Below, in pieces: positions 19,296 to 33,441 of a DNA stretch of 64,000 bases. The notes under the pieces are model-generated. The model did not search any database. It had not been told where the DNA came from and saw only the letters and a list, made by a program, of their open reading frames with translations. Both the position numbers and the translations under genes were made by a program. Source of the DNA: Comamonadaceae bacterium OTU4NAUVB1 (GTDB lineage: Bacteria > Pseudomonadota > Gammaproteobacteria > Burkholderiales > Burkholderiaceae_C). The number at the start of each line of letters is the position of its first letter. The first letter of the stretch is position 1. Location: positions 248,001 through 312,000 of the forward strand of contig CP099605.1 in NCBI GenBank assembly GCA_024372625.1, written 5' to 3'.

Positions 19296-20147
19296 GTGAC
19301 CGCATTCACCGCTTCTTCCGACGATGCCTCGCCATCCCTCGCCCTCCCACGCCGCGTCGCGATCGCGGGGGCGTCCGGCCGCATGGGCCACATGCTGATC
19401 GAAGCCGTGCGCGATGCCGGGGATTGTTCCCTGGCGGGCGCGCTCGACGTGGCCGGCAGCGCCGCGATCGGTGACGACGCCGGAGCTTTCCTGGGCTTCG
19501 ACAGCGGGGTGCGGATCGCGTCCGATCTGCGCGCCGGGCTGCAGGGCGCGCAGGTGCTGATCGACTTCACGCGTCCCGAGGGCACGCTCGCCCACCTGGC
19601 CGTGTGTCGTGAACTGGGCGTTCAGGCGGTCATCGGCACCACTGGTTTCAGCGATGCGCAGAAAGCCGAGATCGCCGACATCGCGAAGGACATCGCCATC
19701 GTGATGGCGCCCAACATGAGCGTGGGCGTCAATGTCACGCTCAAGCTGCTGGAGATGGCGGCCAGGGCGCTTTCGACCGGCTACGACATCGAAATCGTCG
19801 AGGCGCACCACCGCCACAAGGTCGACGCGCCCTCTGGCACCGCGCTGAAGATGGGCGAAGTGATCGCCGAGGCGCTCGGGCGCGACCTCAAGGACTGTGC
19901 CGTGTATGGGCGCGAAGGCGTGACCGGTGAGCGCGACCCGTCGTCGATCGGATTCGCCACCATCCGCGGCGGCGACATCGTCGGTGACCACACGGTGCTG
20001 TTCGCCGGCACCGGCGAGCGCATCGAGATCACGCACAAGTCGGCCAGCCGCGCGACCTACGCCCAGGGCAGCCTGCGCGCGGTGCGCTTCCTGGCGACGC
20101 GCGAGGCGGGCCTGTTCGACATGTTCGACGTGCTGGGCCTGCGCTAG
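19296..20147 (+). CDS. dapB: 4-hydroxy-tetrahydrodipicolinate reductase
   Basis: NAD(P)H-dependent step of diaminopimelate/lysine synthesis. 283 residues: Rossmann motif [18 protein letters not shown] near 20, [13 protein letters not shown] near 110, [17 protein letters not shown], the active-site [20 protein letters not shown] and C-terminal [18 protein letters not shown]. No ATG exists near the 5' end: GTG 19296 is preceded by GAAGG at good distance and is preferred over TTG 19287, which would overlap that site. A 127-bp gap separates it from bamE. exbB and exbD follow at 20 bp, suggesting one transcript. Confidence 0.96.
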   Translation: MTAFTASSDDASPSLALPRRVAIAGASGRMGHMLIEAVRDAGDCSLAGALDVAGSAAIGDDAGAFLGFDSGVRIASDLRAGLQGAQVLIDFTRPEGTLAHLAVCRELGVQAVIGTTGFSDAQKAEIADIAKDIAIVMAPNMSVGVNVTLKLLEMAARALSTGYDIEIVEAHHRHKVDAPSGTALKMGEVIAEALGRDLKDCAVYGREGVTGERDPSSIGFATIRGGDIVGDHTVLFAGTGERIEITHKSASRATYAQGSLRAVRFLATREAGLFDMFDVLGLR

Positions 20148-20167
20148 GCGCACGAGGCGATCCGGCC

Positions 20168-20914
20168 ATGACGGTGCTGCAACTGCTCGGGCACGGCGAT
20201 GCCGTCAGCCGCGCGGTGGCGGCGCTGCTGCTGGCGATGTCGGTGGCCAGCTGGGTGGCGATCCTCTGGAAGGGCTGGCTGCTGCGCGCCGGCACGCGGG
20301 GAGTGATGCGCAGCATCGCGGCGTTCTGGCAGGCCCCCTCGCTCGCCGAAGCCGAGCGCGGCCTGAATGTCTTCGACGGTCCAGGCTGGGTGCTGCCGAC
20401 GGTGACAGCGTTGAAGGAACTCGCCGGAACATGGCCGCCATCGTCCCGGGACGACCATCCCGCGCAACGCGCGGCCCCGGACGGTCCCGGGACCCTCGGT
20501 GCGGCCGGTGGTCGCGATCAGCGGCTGACGCGCGTGCTGCGCGATGCGCTGCACGGGGTCCTGCGCCGCCTTCAGGGCGGGCAGATCCTGCTGGCGACGG
20601 TCGGGGCCACGGCGCCTTTCGTCGGTCTGCTCGGCACGGTCTGGGGGATCCGAGGGGCTCTGGCCGGCCTGTCCGACGCCGGGGGCTTCACCATCGACCG
20701 CGTCGCCGGGCCGGTGGGCGAGGCGCTGGTCATGACGGCGTTCGGCCTGGCGGTGGCGCTGCCGGCCGTGCTGGCCTACAACGTGTTCGGCCGCGTCATC
20801 GCCCGCATCGAGGCCGAACTCGAAGGCTTCGCGCACGACCTCCTGGGCGTCTTCGGCGAGCCGCGGCCGGCCCTGGCGCCGCTGCCGCCCGCACGGCCGA
20901 TGCCGGTGGCCTGA
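20168..20914 (+). CDS. exbB: MotA/TolQ/ExbB proton channel family protein
   Basis: Inner-membrane proton channel subunit that powers TonB- or Tol-type transport with ExbD. 248 residues: a transmembrane segment at about 15-35, a cytoplasmic region with a Pro/Gly/Asp-rich insert around 85-120, then ILLATVGATAPFVGLLGTVWGI and the second/third membrane pair with EALVMTAFGLAVALPAVLAYNVF, the conserved ExbB core. It overlaps exbD by one base. No tonB gene lies beside the pair. The choice of ExbB over TolQ rests on its ExbD partner and the absence of tolA/tolB/pal. Confidence 0.9.
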   Translation: MTVLQLLGHGDAVSRAVAALLLAMSVASWVAILWKGWLLRAGTRGVMRSIAAFWQAPSLAEAERGLNVFDGPGWVLPTVTALKELAGTWPPSSRDDHPAQRAAPDGPGTLGAAGGRDQRLTRVLRDALHGVLRRLQGGQILLATVGATAPFVGLLGTVWGIRGALAGLSDAGGFTIDRVAGPVGEALVMTAFGLAVALPAVLAYNVFGRVIARIEAELEGFAHDLLGVFGEPRPALAPLPPARPMPVA

Positions 20915-21387
20915 TGGCTTTCGGTCGTGGTGGCCTCACCGCCGGCGGCGCCGTGCCGGGCGGCCGCTCGACCGGCGCGGGCGGCCAGCGCCCGCTCTGC
21001 GACATCAACGTGACGCCGCTGGTGGACGTGATGCTGGTGCTGGTCGTGATCTTCATCGTCACCGCGCCGCTGATGGCCACCGCGATCCGCGTCGATCTGC
21101 CGCGCGCCGACGCCGGCCGTGCCGCCACCCGGGCGGCCCGGCCCGTGCGGTTGTCGGTGGACGCACGCAGCGCGCTGTTCCTCGACGACCAGCCGGTCGA
21201 CGAAGCCATGCTGTCCGCGCGCCTGGCGGCCCTCGCCGCCACCGCGCCCGACACCGAAGTGGAGTTGCGCGCCGACCGCGCCATTCCCTATGGCCGGATC
21301 GTCGAGCTCATGGGGATCGCCGGGCGTGCCGGCCTCACCCGCATCGGCTTCGTCGCCGATGCGCCGACCGCCGGCCCCGCCCGCTGA
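20914..21387 (+). CDS. exbD: Biopolymer transport protein ExbD
   Basis: Partner of ExbB in the energising complex. 157 residues: a Gly/Ala-rich cytoplasmic N-terminus, then CDINVTPLVDVMLVLVVIFIVTAPLM with the essential membrane Asp, a single transmembrane helix, and a periplasmic domain ending in ELRADRAIPYGRIVELMGIAGRAGLTRIGFVAD. ATG 20914 shares its A with the exbB stop (TGATG). It probably energises siderophore receptors such as the one at 42669-44921 together with a TonB coded elsewhere. Convergent with glgP, with a 16-bp palindrome between them. Confidence 0.93.
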   Translation: MAFGRGGLTAGGAVPGGRSTGAGGQRPLCDINVTPLVDVMLVLVVIFIVTAPLMATAIRVDLPRADAGRAATRAARPVRLSVDARSALFLDDQPVDEAMLSARLAALAATAPDTEVELRADRAIPYGRIVELMGIAGRAGLTRIGFVADAPTAGPAR

Positions 21388-21393
21388 CCGGCG

Positions 21394-21409
21394 TCGGGCG
21401 GCCGCCCGA
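21394..21409. terminator. 16-bp palindrome between convergent exbD and glgP
   Basis: Perfect dyad, half-site TCGGGCGG, filling most of the 22-bp gap between the two stops. It can form a hairpin in both transcripts but has no T tract on either side. Confidence 0.4.
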
Positions 21410-23923
<2,514 letters not shown>

Positions 23924-23990
23924 GGGGGAACTCGTCGTTGGGGAAAGTCGGGTCGGTGGGTTGAGGGCAAAAGGTGACGGCGACTCGTCC

Positions 23991-25474
23991 TCAAGCCGCC
24001 AGGGCCTGACGGTAGACGTCGGCGTACCGCGCCGCGGGGCCGGCCCAGTCGGCGCTGCGGCGCATGGCGGCGGCGCGCACGCGGCGCCAGTCGGCCGGCC
24101 GCTCGTACAGGGCGAAGGCGCGGCGCACGGCGGCGGCGTAGCGGCCGCCGTCGAAGCCGTCGAAGACGAAGCCGGTGGCGCTGCCGTCGGCCATGTTCTC
24201 CAGCGTGCAGTCGGCCACCGTGTCGGCCAGGCCGCCGACGCGGTGCACCAGCGGCAGGCAGCCGTAGCGCAGGCCGTACATCTGGGTCAGGCCGCACGGC
24301 TCGAACATCGAGGGCACCAGGGTCACGTCGCCGGCGCCGAAGAGCAGGTGGGCGAAGCGCTCGTCGTAGCCGATGGTCGCGCTCACCGAGCGCGGCGCGG
24401 CGGCGGCGCGCGCGACGAAGGCGTGCTCCAGCGCGGCGTCGCCGCTGCCTAGCACGGCGAGCTGGCCACCGCGCGCGATCAGGGCGTCGAGTCCGTCGAG
24501 CACCAGCGGCTGGCCCTTCTGCGGGGTGAGGCGGCTGACCATCACGAACAGCGGCACGTCGGGGTCGACGGCCAGACCGAGCGAGGCCTGCAGCGCCGCC
24601 TTGCAAAGCGCCTTGCCGGCCGGGCGGCGCACGTCGTAGCGGTGGGGGATCAGGGCGTCGGTGGCCGGATTCCAGACCGCGTCGTCGACGCCGTTCAGGA
24701 TGCCCGTGAGCGCGCCGGCGCGGTCGCGCAGCAGGCCGTCGAGCCCGCAGCCCTGTTCGGACGTCTGGATCTCGCGCGCGTAGGTCGGGCTCACGGTGGT
24801 GAGGCGGTCGGCATAGAACAGGCCGGCCTTCATGAAGGAGAGCTGGCCGTGGAACTCGACGCCGCGGACGTCGAAGGCCTCGCGCGGCAGGCCCAGGCCG
24901 TCCAGTGCCCAGGGCGGGAACACGCCCTGGTAGGCCAGGTTGTGCACGGTGAAGACGCCGGCCGCGCGCGGCACGCCCGGCGTGGCCGGCGCGAGCGCCA
25001 TGTACGCGGGCGCGAGGCCGGCGTGCCAGTCGTGAGCGTGCACCACCTCGGGGCGCCACGCCGTGTCCAGACCCTGCGCCAGAAGCGCCGCCGCCCAGCC
25101 CAGGAGCGCGAAGCGGCGGTGGTTGTCGCCGTAGGGCTGACGCGACGCGTCCTCGTAGGGATTGCCCGGCCGGTCGTAGAGCGCGGGCGCGTCGATGACG
25201 TAGGCGGCGACGGTCGTCGCGGCGGCCCCGGCCGGGGCGGGCGCGATGCCGATGCGGCCGAACCGCAGCACGGCGCGCTCGCCCCAGGGCGCCTGGAACG
25301 TCGCCACCTCGACCGCGTCGCTCACGCCCGCCACGATCGCCGGAAAGCCCGGCAGCAGCACGCGCACGTCCTCTCCGGCCGCGCCGAGCGCCAGCGGCAG
25401 GGCGCCCGTGACATCGGCCAGCCCGCCGGTCTTGAGCAGCGGGAACAGTTCGGCGCTGACTTGCAGGATCCGCA

Positions 25475-25475
<1 letters not shown>
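23991..25475 (-). CDS. glgA: Glycogen synthase (ADP-glucose)
   Basis: GT5 glucosyltransferase that extends alpha-1,4-glucan from ADP-glucose. 494 residues. [27 protein letters not shown] has the Lys-x-Gly-Gly ADP-glucose site; [29 protein letters not shown] and the [16 protein letters not shown] segment follow. The C-terminal domain has [19 protein letters not shown] and [23 protein letters not shown] with the catalytic Glu. ATG 25475 overlaps the glgC stop (TGATG), so synthesis is coupled to the ADP-glucose-forming enzyme. Acts in the cytoplasm. Confidence 0.97.
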
Positions 25476-26782
<1,307 letters not shown>

Positions 26783-26872
26783 GGGGTTGTCTCCTGGGAT
26801 GGGAATGTCCGTGCCGTCGCGAAAGTTCGCCCGCCGGTGCCGTCGTGTTGTTCTGTGACTCCCTGACCGTGG

Positions 26873-28984
26873 TCACGCCAGCGTAGCACCGGCGCCGGGG
26901 TCCGAAGCCCCGCAGGCGAGCCAGAGGCAGCCGGCCTGCAGTTTCCAGAACCCGGTCCGCGCGGCCGCCGGCGTCGCCGGCCCGTCCGGCGGGGCATCGC
27001 TGGCGAACCGGCACCGCCAACGGCCCGGCGGCAGGTCGAATTCAACCGCCTCCGGACCGGCGTTCACCAGCACGAGCCATGCCACCTCCGAAGGCGGCGC
27101 GTCGAACAGGATCGCCAGCGCGTGGCGACCGCGGCGCAGCCAGTCCTCGGGCCGCATGTCCGTGCCGTCCGGCGCGAGCCAGCGCAGGACATGGGCGCCA
27201 CCGGGCTCGTCCGCCGCCGGTGGCGCCGCCGGCCACCAGGCGCCGCTGCGCAGCGGCGCGGCCTCGCGACGCAGGGCCAGCAGCTGCGCGACGCAGCGCT
27301 GCAGGCCGATGTCGGCGTGCGCCCAGTCGAGCCAGCTGGTCGCGTTGTCCTGGCAATAGGCATTGTTGTTGCCACCCTGGGTGTGGCCGATCTCGTCGCC
27401 GGCCAGCAGCATCGGCGTGCCCTGCGACAGCAGCAGGGCGGCGAGCAGCGTGCGCTGCAGCCGGGCGCGCCGCGCGCGCACGGCGGGGTCCGTCGTCTCC
27501 CCCTCGACCCCGCAGTTGCGGCTGAGGTTGTGGCTGCTGCCGTCGCGGTTGCCTTCGCCGTTGGCGAGGTTGTGGCGTGCCTCGTAACTCACCACGTCGC
27601 GCAGGGTGAAGCCGTCGTGCGCGGTGACGAAGTTGACGCTGGCCGTCGGCGCGCGGCGGTCGTGCTGGAACTCGCCGCTGGAGCCCGCGAACCGGTGCGC
27701 GAACTCGCCCAGGCCGGTGCCGTGGTCGAGCCAGAAGCCGCGCTGGGCATCACGGAAGCGGTCGTTCCATTCCAGCCAGCCCGGCGGGAAGCCTCCCAGC
27801 CGGTAGCCGCCGGAGCCGATGTCCCAGGGCTCGGCCACGAGCAGCGCGCGCGCGAGCACCGGGTCCTGCGCGACGGCGGCCAGGAACGGCGCGCGCGGAT
27901 CGAAGTCGCCGCCGGCACGCCGCGCCAGCACCGGCGCCAGGTCGAAGCGGAAGCCGTCGACGCCCAGTGCCTGCACCCAGTGGCGCAGGCTGTCGGTGGC
28001 CAGCTGCACGACGCGCGGTTCGGTGAAATCCAGGCAGTTGCCGCAGCCCGTCCAGTTCTCGTAGCGGGCGCGGTCGTCGGGCCGCAGGTGGTAGTAGAGC
28101 GCGTTGTCGATGCCGCGCAGCGACAGCGTCGGGCCGTCCTCGTCGGTCTCGGCGCTGTGGTTGTAGACGACGTCGACGAGCAGTTCCATGCCGCGCGCGT
28201 GCACGGCGGCGGCCAGGGCGCGGAACTCGCTCGCCGGCGTGGTGCCGGGGCGCCCGCTCCAGTAGCGCGACTCCGGGGCGAACCAGCCGATGGTGCTGTA
28301 GCCCCAGTGGTTGGACAGGCCCGCCTTCAGCAGGCGCGCCTCGTCGGCGCGGTGCTGCACCGGCATCAGGCTGAGCGTGGTGACGCCCAGGCGCTGGAAG
28401 TGGTCGAGCACGACCGGCTCGGCCAGCCCGGCGTAGGTGCCGCCCAGCGCCTCGGGCACGCGCGGATGGCGCATGGTCTGGTTGCGCACGTGGAGCTCGC
28501 AGATCACGCGGTTCGTCGCGGCGACGCGCGGGCGTGCCTCGATCGGCGGGGGCCGGGCGCCGGGCGCCAGGGGCGCCTCGACGCGGGCCTTGAGCGCGAC
28601 GGCGGCGTTGTCGCGCGGATCGCGCTGCGCCGGGCGGCCCGGCACGTGGCCCAGGAACAGGTCGCCGCCGTCGTAGCGCCCGACGATCTCGCGCGCGTAC
28701 GGGTCGAGCAGCACCTTGGCGGGGTTGAAGCGCGCGCCCTCGTGCGGCGCCCAGCGGCCGTGCACCCGCCAGCCGTAGACCAGGCCCGGGGCGGCGCCGG
28801 CCAGGTGGCCGTGCCAGACGCCGTCGGTGCAGGCCGGCAGCCACAGGCGTCGCGTCTCGACGCGCCCGGCGGCATCGAACAGGCAGAGTTCGACGTTCGT
28901 GGCGCCGGGCGCGGCGAGCGCGAAATCGACGCCGGCGGGGCCGGCCGTGGCGCCCAAGGGAAAGGGCCGTCCTTCGGTGAGCAT
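26873..28984 (-). CDS. glgX: Glycogen debranching enzyme GlgX
   Basis: GH13 isoamylase-type enzyme that cuts alpha-1,6 branches left by phosphorylase. 703 residues from ATG 28984 ([12 protein letters not shown]); the frame stays open to 29116, but that part would overlap the leuS start and has no similarity. A CBM48-like domain ([17 protein letters not shown]...GRVHGRW in parts) is followed by the catalytic barrel: [21 protein letters not shown] with the nucleophile Asp, [10 protein letters not shown] with the acid Glu, and [16 protein letters not shown]. First gene of the glgX-C-A-P series, divergent from leuS. No glgB branching gene is in the window. Confidence 0.94.
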   Translation of the reverse strand: MLTEGRPFPLGATAGPAGVDFALAAPGATNVELCLFDAAGRVETRRLWLPACTDGVWHGHLAGAAPGLVYGWRVHGRWAPHEGARFNPAKVLLDPYAREIVGRYDGGDLFLGHVPGRPAQRDPRDNAAVALKARVEAPLAPGARPPPIEARPRVAATNRVICELHVRNQTMRHPRVPEALGGTYAGLAEPVVLDHFQRLGVTTLSLMPVQHRADEARLLKAGLSNHWGYSTIGWFAPESRYWSGRPGTTPASEFRALAAAVHARGMELLVDVVYNHSAETDEDGPTLSLRGIDNALYYHLRPDDRARYENWTGCGNCLDFTEPRVVQLATDSLRHWVQALGVDGFRFDLAPVLARRAGGDFDPRAPFLAAVAQDPVLARALLVAEPWDIGSGGYRLGGFPPGWLEWNDRFRDAQRGFWLDHGTGLGEFAHRFAGSSGEFQHDRRAPTASVNFVTAHDGFTLRDVVSYEARHNLANGEGNRDGSSHNLSRNCGVEGETTDPAVRARRARLQRTLLAALLLSQGTPMLLAGDEIGHTQGGNNNAYCQDNATSWLDWAHADIGLQRCVAQLLALRREAAPLRSGAWWPAAPPAADEPGGAHVLRWLAPDGTDMRPEDWLRRGRHALAILFDAPPSEVAWLVLVNAGPEAVEFDLPPGRWRCRFASDAPPDGPATPAAARTGFWKLQAGCLWLACGASDPGAGATLA

Positions 28985-29114
28985 GGGAGATCGATGGCGG
29001 CAGAAGAGGGAGGGAACGCGTTCTCGGCGAGGGTCGGGCCTGACTGTAGGGGCGTTGACCGCGATAATCCATTCTCCCCGGCCGACCGAGCGCCGGGCCG
29101 TTGCCAGAACCCCC
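28985..29114. promoter_or_regulatory. Divergent glgX/leuS promoter region
   Basis: For leuS: CTGACT (29040-29045), a 17-bp spacer, GATAAT (29063-29068) followed by CC. For glgX: TACAGTC on the minus strand (29042-29048), overlapping the leuS -35. The overlap would make the two promoters compete. Confidence 0.45.
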
Positions 29115-31754
29115 ATGAATCCCAGCTACAAGCCCTCCGAAGTCGAAGCCAGCGCCCAGCGGCAATGGACCGCCGCCGACGCCTACCGCGTGACCGAGGA
29201 CGCCTCCCGGAAGAAGTACTACGCCTGCTCGATGCTGCCCTACCCCAGCGGCAAGCTGCACATGGGCCACGTGCGCAACTACACCATCAACGACATGCTC
29301 GCGCGCTACCTGCGCATGTCGGGCTACAACGTGCTCATGCCCATGGGCTGGGACGCCTTCGGCCTGCCGGCGGAGAACGCGGCGCTGAAGAACGGCGTGC
29401 CGCCGGCGAAGTGGACGCACGAGAACATCGACTACATGCGCGGCCAGCTGCAGGCGATGGGCTTGGCGATCGACTGGAGCCGCGAGATCGCCACCTGCGA
29501 TCCGAGCTACTACAAGTGGAACCAGTGGCTGTTCCTGAAGATGCTCGAGAAGGGCATCGCCTACCGCAAGACCCAGGTCGTGAACTGGGACCCGGTCGAC
29601 CAGACCGTGCTGGCCAACGAGCAGGTGATCGACGGCAAGGGCTGGCGCACCGGCGCCACCGTCGAGCGCCGCGAGATCCCCGGCTACTACCTGAAGATCA
29701 GCGACTACGCCGAGGAGCTGCTCGATCACACCCAGCACAAGCTGCCGGGCTGGCCCGAGCGCGTCAAGCTGATGCAGGAGAACTGGATCGGCAAGAGCGA
29801 GGGCGTGCGCTTCGCCTTCACGCACGACATCCGGGGCGAGGGCGGCCGGTTGATCCAGGACGGCCGCCTGTACGTCTTCACGACGCGCGCCGACACCATC
29901 ATGGGCGCGACCTTCTGCGCGGTCGCACCCGAGCATCCGCTGGCGCTGCACGCCGCCAGGACCGATCCGGAGGTCGCCGCCTTCCTCGAGGAATGCAAGG
30001 GCGGCGGCACCACCGAGGCCGAGCTCGCCACGCAGGAGAAGAAGGGCGTGGCGACCGGCCTCACCGTCACGCATCCGATCACCGAGGAGCAGGTGCCGGT
30101 CTGGGTCGGCAACTACGTGCTCATGGGCTATGGCGACGGCGCCGTCATGGGCGTGCCCGCGCACGACGAGCGCGACTTCGCCTTCGCCAACCGCTACGGC
30201 ATCGAGATCGTGCAGGTCGTGCTGGTCGACCACGAGCCGCACTTCGACTACCACCGGTGGCAGGACTGGTACGGCGACAAGGCGCGAGGCGTGACCATCA
30301 ACTCCGACAACTTCAGCGGCATGCACTTCAAGGAGGCCGTGGCCGCCGTGGCGCACACGCTGGCGCAGAAGGGCCTGGGGGAGATGCAGACCACGTGGCG
30401 CCTGCGCGACTGGGGCGTGAGCCGCCAGCGTTACTGGGGCACGCCCATTCCCATCATCCATTGCGACGAGCACGGCGCCGTGCCGGTGCCCGAGGCCGAC
30501 CTGCCGGTCGTGCTGCCCACCGACTGCGTGCCCGACGGCTCGGGCAACCCGCTGCACAAGCACGAAGGCTTCCACGCCGGCGTGGTGTGCCCGGTGTGCG
30601 GCAAGCCCGCGCGCCGCGAGACCGACACGATGGACACCTTCGTCGACTCGTCGTGGTACTTCATGCGCTACTGCGACCCCAGGAACGACCAGGCCATGGT
30701 CGGCGAAGGCGCGCGCTACTGGATGCCGATGGACCAGTACATCGGCGGCATCGAGCACGCCATCCTGCACCTGCTCTACGCGCGGTTCTGGACCAAGGTG
30801 ATGCGCGACCTCGGCCTGGTGACGGTCGACGAGCCCTTCGCCAAGCTGCTGACGCAGGGCATGGTGCTCAACCACATCTACTACCGGCGCGGCCCGTCGG
30901 GCGGCAAGGACTACTTCCCGCCGCTCGAAGTGACGCCGGTGCTCGACGCCCAGGGCCGCATCGCCGGCGGCACGCTGGCCGACGGCTCGGCGGTCGAGTA
31001 CGGCGGCATCGGCAAGATGGGCAAGAGCGAGCGCAACGGCGTCGACCCGCAGGACCTGATCGAGAAGTACGGCGCCGACACCGCCCGGCTCTACACCATG
31101 TTCACCGCGCCGCCGGAGGCCACGCTGGAATGGAACGACGCGGCGGTCGAGGGCAGCTACCGCTTCCTGAGGCGGGTCTGGAACTTCGGTGCCGCGCAGC
31201 AGGCCGCCCGCGCCGCCGCCGGGGTGCCGGGGACGCCGGCGGCGTTCGGCAAGGCCGCGCAGGCGCTGCGCCGCGAAGTCCACATCGTGCTGCGCCAGGT
31301 CGACTACGACTACCAGCGCATGCAATACAACACCGTCGTCTCGGGCGCGATGAAGCTGCTCAACGCGCTGGAGTCGTTCAAGCCCACCGGCGAGCCGGGC
31401 GACGCGGTGGCGCTGCGCGAAGGCTTCGGCATCCTGCTGCGCGTGCTCTATCCGGCCACGCCGCACATCGCCCAGCAGCTCTGGAACGAACTGGGCTACG
31501 CGGGCGATCACGGCGACCTGCTCGACGCGCCCTGGCCGGTGGTCGACGTGGACGCCCTGGTCCAGGACGAGATCGAGCTGATGCTGCAGGTCAACGGCAA
31601 GCTGCGCGGCGCGTTGCGCGTGCCCGCCGGCGCGTCCAGGGAGGAGATCGAGGCCGTGGCGCGCGCCAGCGAGGCCCTGGCCCTGCACGCGGCGGGCGCC
31701 GTGCCCAAGCGCGTGATCGTGGTGCCCGGGCGTCTCGTCAACGTGGTCCTGTGA
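29115..31754 (+). CDS. leuS: Leucyl-tRNA synthetase
   Basis: Charges tRNA-Leu. 879 residues from ATG 29115 ([18 protein letters not shown]). The class I signature is [17 protein letters not shown] near 45; the editing domain (about 225-420) has [20 protein letters not shown] and [25 protein letters not shown] and [18 protein letters not shown] follow. The KMSKS loop reads [12 protein letters not shown], with Gly for the first Ser and ERN where E. coli has KNN; the key lysines remain. The anticodon-binding domain and a short C-terminal domain ending in [13 protein letters not shown] are complete. First gene of leuS-lptE-holA(-proA). Confidence 0.97.
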   Translation: MNPSYKPSEVEASAQRQWTAADAYRVTEDASRKKYYACSMLPYPSGKLHMGHVRNYTINDMLARYLRMSGYNVLMPMGWDAFGLPAENAALKNGVPPAKWTHENIDYMRGQLQAMGLAIDWSREIATCDPSYYKWNQWLFLKMLEKGIAYRKTQVVNWDPVDQTVLANEQVIDGKGWRTGATVERREIPGYYLKISDYAEELLDHTQHKLPGWPERVKLMQENWIGKSEGVRFAFTHDIRGEGGRLIQDGRLYVFTTRADTIMGATFCAVAPEHPLALHAARTDPEVAAFLEECKGGGTTEAELATQEKKGVATGLTVTHPITEEQVPVWVGNYVLMGYGDGAVMGVPAHDERDFAFANRYGIEIVQVVLVDHEPHFDYHRWQDWYGDKARGVTINSDNFSGMHFKEAVAAVAHTLAQKGLGEMQTTWRLRDWGVSRQRYWGTPIPIIHCDEHGAVPVPEADLPVVLPTDCVPDGSGNPLHKHEGFHAGVVCPVCGKPARRETDTMDTFVDSSWYFMRYCDPRNDQAMVGEGARYWMPMDQYIGGIEHAILHLLYARFWTKVMRDLGLVTVDEPFAKLLTQGMVLNHIYYRRGPSGGKDYFPPLEVTPVLDAQGRIAGGTLADGSAVEYGGIGKMGKSERNGVDPQDLIEKYGADTARLYTMFTAPPEATLEWNDAAVEGSYRFLRRVWNFGAAQQAARAAAGVPGTPAAFGKAAQALRREVHIVLRQVDYDYQRMQYNTVVSGAMKLLNALESFKPTGEPGDAVALREGFGILLRVLYPATPHIAQQLWNELGYAGDHGDLLDAPWPVVDVDALVQDEIELMLQVNGKLRGALRVPAGASREEIEAVARASEALALHAAGAVPKRVIVVPGRLVNVVL

Positions 31755-31786
31755 GACGCGCGACCCCCACCGACTCCCTCATCCCG

Positions 31787-32308
31787 ATGACGACGACACA
31801 CCCCGCTTTCCCTTCGCGCCGCGGCGCGCTCGCCCTGCTGGGCGCCCCGGTCCTGGCCGCCGGCCTCGCGGGCTGCGGCTTCGCGCTGCGCAAGGCGCCG
31901 ATCTTCGCCTTCAAGACGCTGTCGGTGGCCGGCAATACGGCCTTCATCAACTACCTGCGCCGCCTCTTCGTCGCCGCCGGCACGGTCACGCTGCTGCCGC
32001 CCGAGCGTGCGAACGAGGCCGAGGCGATCCTGGCGATCCTGGGCGAGGGCCGCGAGCGCCGGGTGCTGTCGACCAACTCGGTCGGCGAGGTGCGCGAGCT
32101 GCAGCTGCGCCTGCGGGTGCGCTTCCGGCTCTACACGCCCGCCGGCAAGGAGCTGCAGGCCGACGAGATCATCCAGCAGCGCGACCTGACCTACAACGAG
32201 ACCTCCGCGCTGGCCAAGGAAGGCGAGGCCGAACTGCTGTTCCGCGACATGCAGAACGACATCGCCCAGCAGCTCCTGCGGCGGCTCGCGGCGGTCAAGG
32301 AACTGTAG
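31787..32308 (+). CDS. lptE: LPS-assembly lipoprotein LptE
   Basis: Outer-membrane lipoprotein that plugs LptD and helps place lipopolysaccharide on the cell surface. 173 residues: signal peptide with Arg pair and lipobox LAAGLAGCGFALR (lipidated Cys at residue 31), then the LptE fold FAFKTLSVAGNTAFINYLRRLF, REQ-like ELQLRLRVRFRLY, and the conserved DEIIQQRDLTYNETSALAKE. I chose ATG 31787; a GTG at 31751 overlaps the leuS stop and would lengthen the signal by 12 residues. leuS-lptE-holA is the same order as in E. coli, which supports the call despite low sequence conservation. Confidence 0.93.
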   Translation: MTTTHPAFPSRRGALALLGAPVLAAGLAGCGFALRKAPIFAFKTLSVAGNTAFINYLRRLFVAAGTVTLLPPERANEAEAILAILGEGRERRVLSTNSVGEVRELQLRLRVRFRLYTPAGKELQADEIIQQRDLTYNETSALAKEGEAELLFRDMQNDIAQQLLRRLAAVKEL

Positions 32309-32321
32309 GCGGACGCGTCCG

Positions 32322-33386
32322 ATGCAGCTGAACCCGGCGCAGTTGCCGTCGCACCTGGCCAAGGGCCTGCGTTCGCTCTACGCGATCCACGGCGACGAGC
32401 CGCTGCTCTCCCAGGAGGCGGCCGACGCCATCCGCGGCTCGGCCCGCGAGCGCGGCTACACCGAGCGCACCTCGCACACCGTCGCCGGCGCCCACTTCGA
32501 CTGGAGCGCGGTGCTGGCCGCCGGCGGCTCGCTCAGCCTGTTCGCCGACCGTCAGGTGGTGGAGATCCGGATCCCCTCGGGCAAACCCGGCAAGGATGGC
32601 AGCGCCGCCCTGCAGCAGATCGCCGAGGCCGCCGACGGCAACGACACCACGCTCACGCTGGTGCTGCTGCCGCGCCTGGACAAGGCCACGCGCAGCGGCG
32701 CCTGGTTCGCGGCGCTGGAAGGCCACGGCGTCACGCTGCAGGTCGATCCGGTGGACCGCGCCGCGCTGCCGCAGTGGATCGCCCAGCGCCTGGCGCGGCA
32801 GGGCCAGCGCGTGAAGCCCGGCGAGGAAGGCCAGCGCACGCTGCAGTTCTTCGCCGACCGCGTGGAGGGCAACCTGCTGGCCGCGCACCAGGAGATCCAG
32901 AAGCTCGCACTGCTGCATCCGGCCGGCGAGCTGGCCTGGGAGCAGGTCGAGGGCGCGGTCAACAACGTCGCGCGCTACGACGTCTTCAAGCTCTCCGAGG
33001 CGGTGCTCGCCGGCCAGCCACTGCGCGTGGCGCGCATGCTCGACGGCCTGCGCGCCGAGGGCGAGGCCGAGGTTCTGGTGCATTACGCGCTGGCCGAGGA
33101 CATCCGCGCCCTCAAACGCGTGCGCGACGCCCTCTCGGCCGGCCGGCCGCTGCCCATGGCGCTGCGCGAGAACCGCATCTGGGGCGCGCGCGAACGGGCC
33201 TTCGAGCGCGTGCTGCCGCGCCTGGACGACCGCGCCCTGGCCCGGCTGCTGCGCGCCGCGCACGTCGTCGACGGCATCGTCAAGGGACTGCGGCAGCCGG
33301 ACTGGCCGGTGGGCGGGTGGCCCGCCCTGCAGCGCCTGGCATTGATGCTGTGCCGCGCCTGCATGGCCGCGCCGGCGACCGACTGA
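32322..33386 (+). CDS. holA: DNA polymerase III subunit delta
   Basis: Clamp-loader subunit that opens the beta clamp. 354 residues with the typical N-terminus [43 protein letters not shown], a central [38 protein letters not shown] in parts, and [18 protein letters not shown] in the C-terminal collar. Starts 13 bp after lptE, the E. coli order. A 55-bp gap separates it from proA. Confidence 0.95.
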   Translation: MQLNPAQLPSHLAKGLRSLYAIHGDEPLLSQEAADAIRGSARERGYTERTSHTVAGAHFDWSAVLAAGGSLSLFADRQVVEIRIPSGKPGKDGSAALQQIAEAADGNDTTLTLVLLPRLDKATRSGAWFAALEGHGVTLQVDPVDRAALPQWIAQRLARQGQRVKPGEEGQRTLQFFADRVEGNLLAAHQEIQKLALLHPAGELAWEQVEGAVNNVARYDVFKLSEAVLAGQPLRVARMLDGLRAEGEAEVLVHYALAEDIRALKRVRDALSAGRPLPMALRENRIWGARERAFERVLPRLDDRALARLLRAAHVVDGIVKGLRQPDWPVGGWPALQRLALMLCRACMAAPATD

Positions 33387-33441
33387 GCCGGCGCCACGCG
33401 GGCGGTCGGGTCCCGCGCGCCGGCAATGGGAAAATGCCGGC

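Noticed and set aside
27122..31750. Very long open frames overlapping glgX and leuS on both strands (over 1300 codons each)
   Set aside because: They are Arg/Ala/Gly-rich translations of the antisense or shifted frames of leuS and glgX, a known effect of high GC; none has domain similarity.
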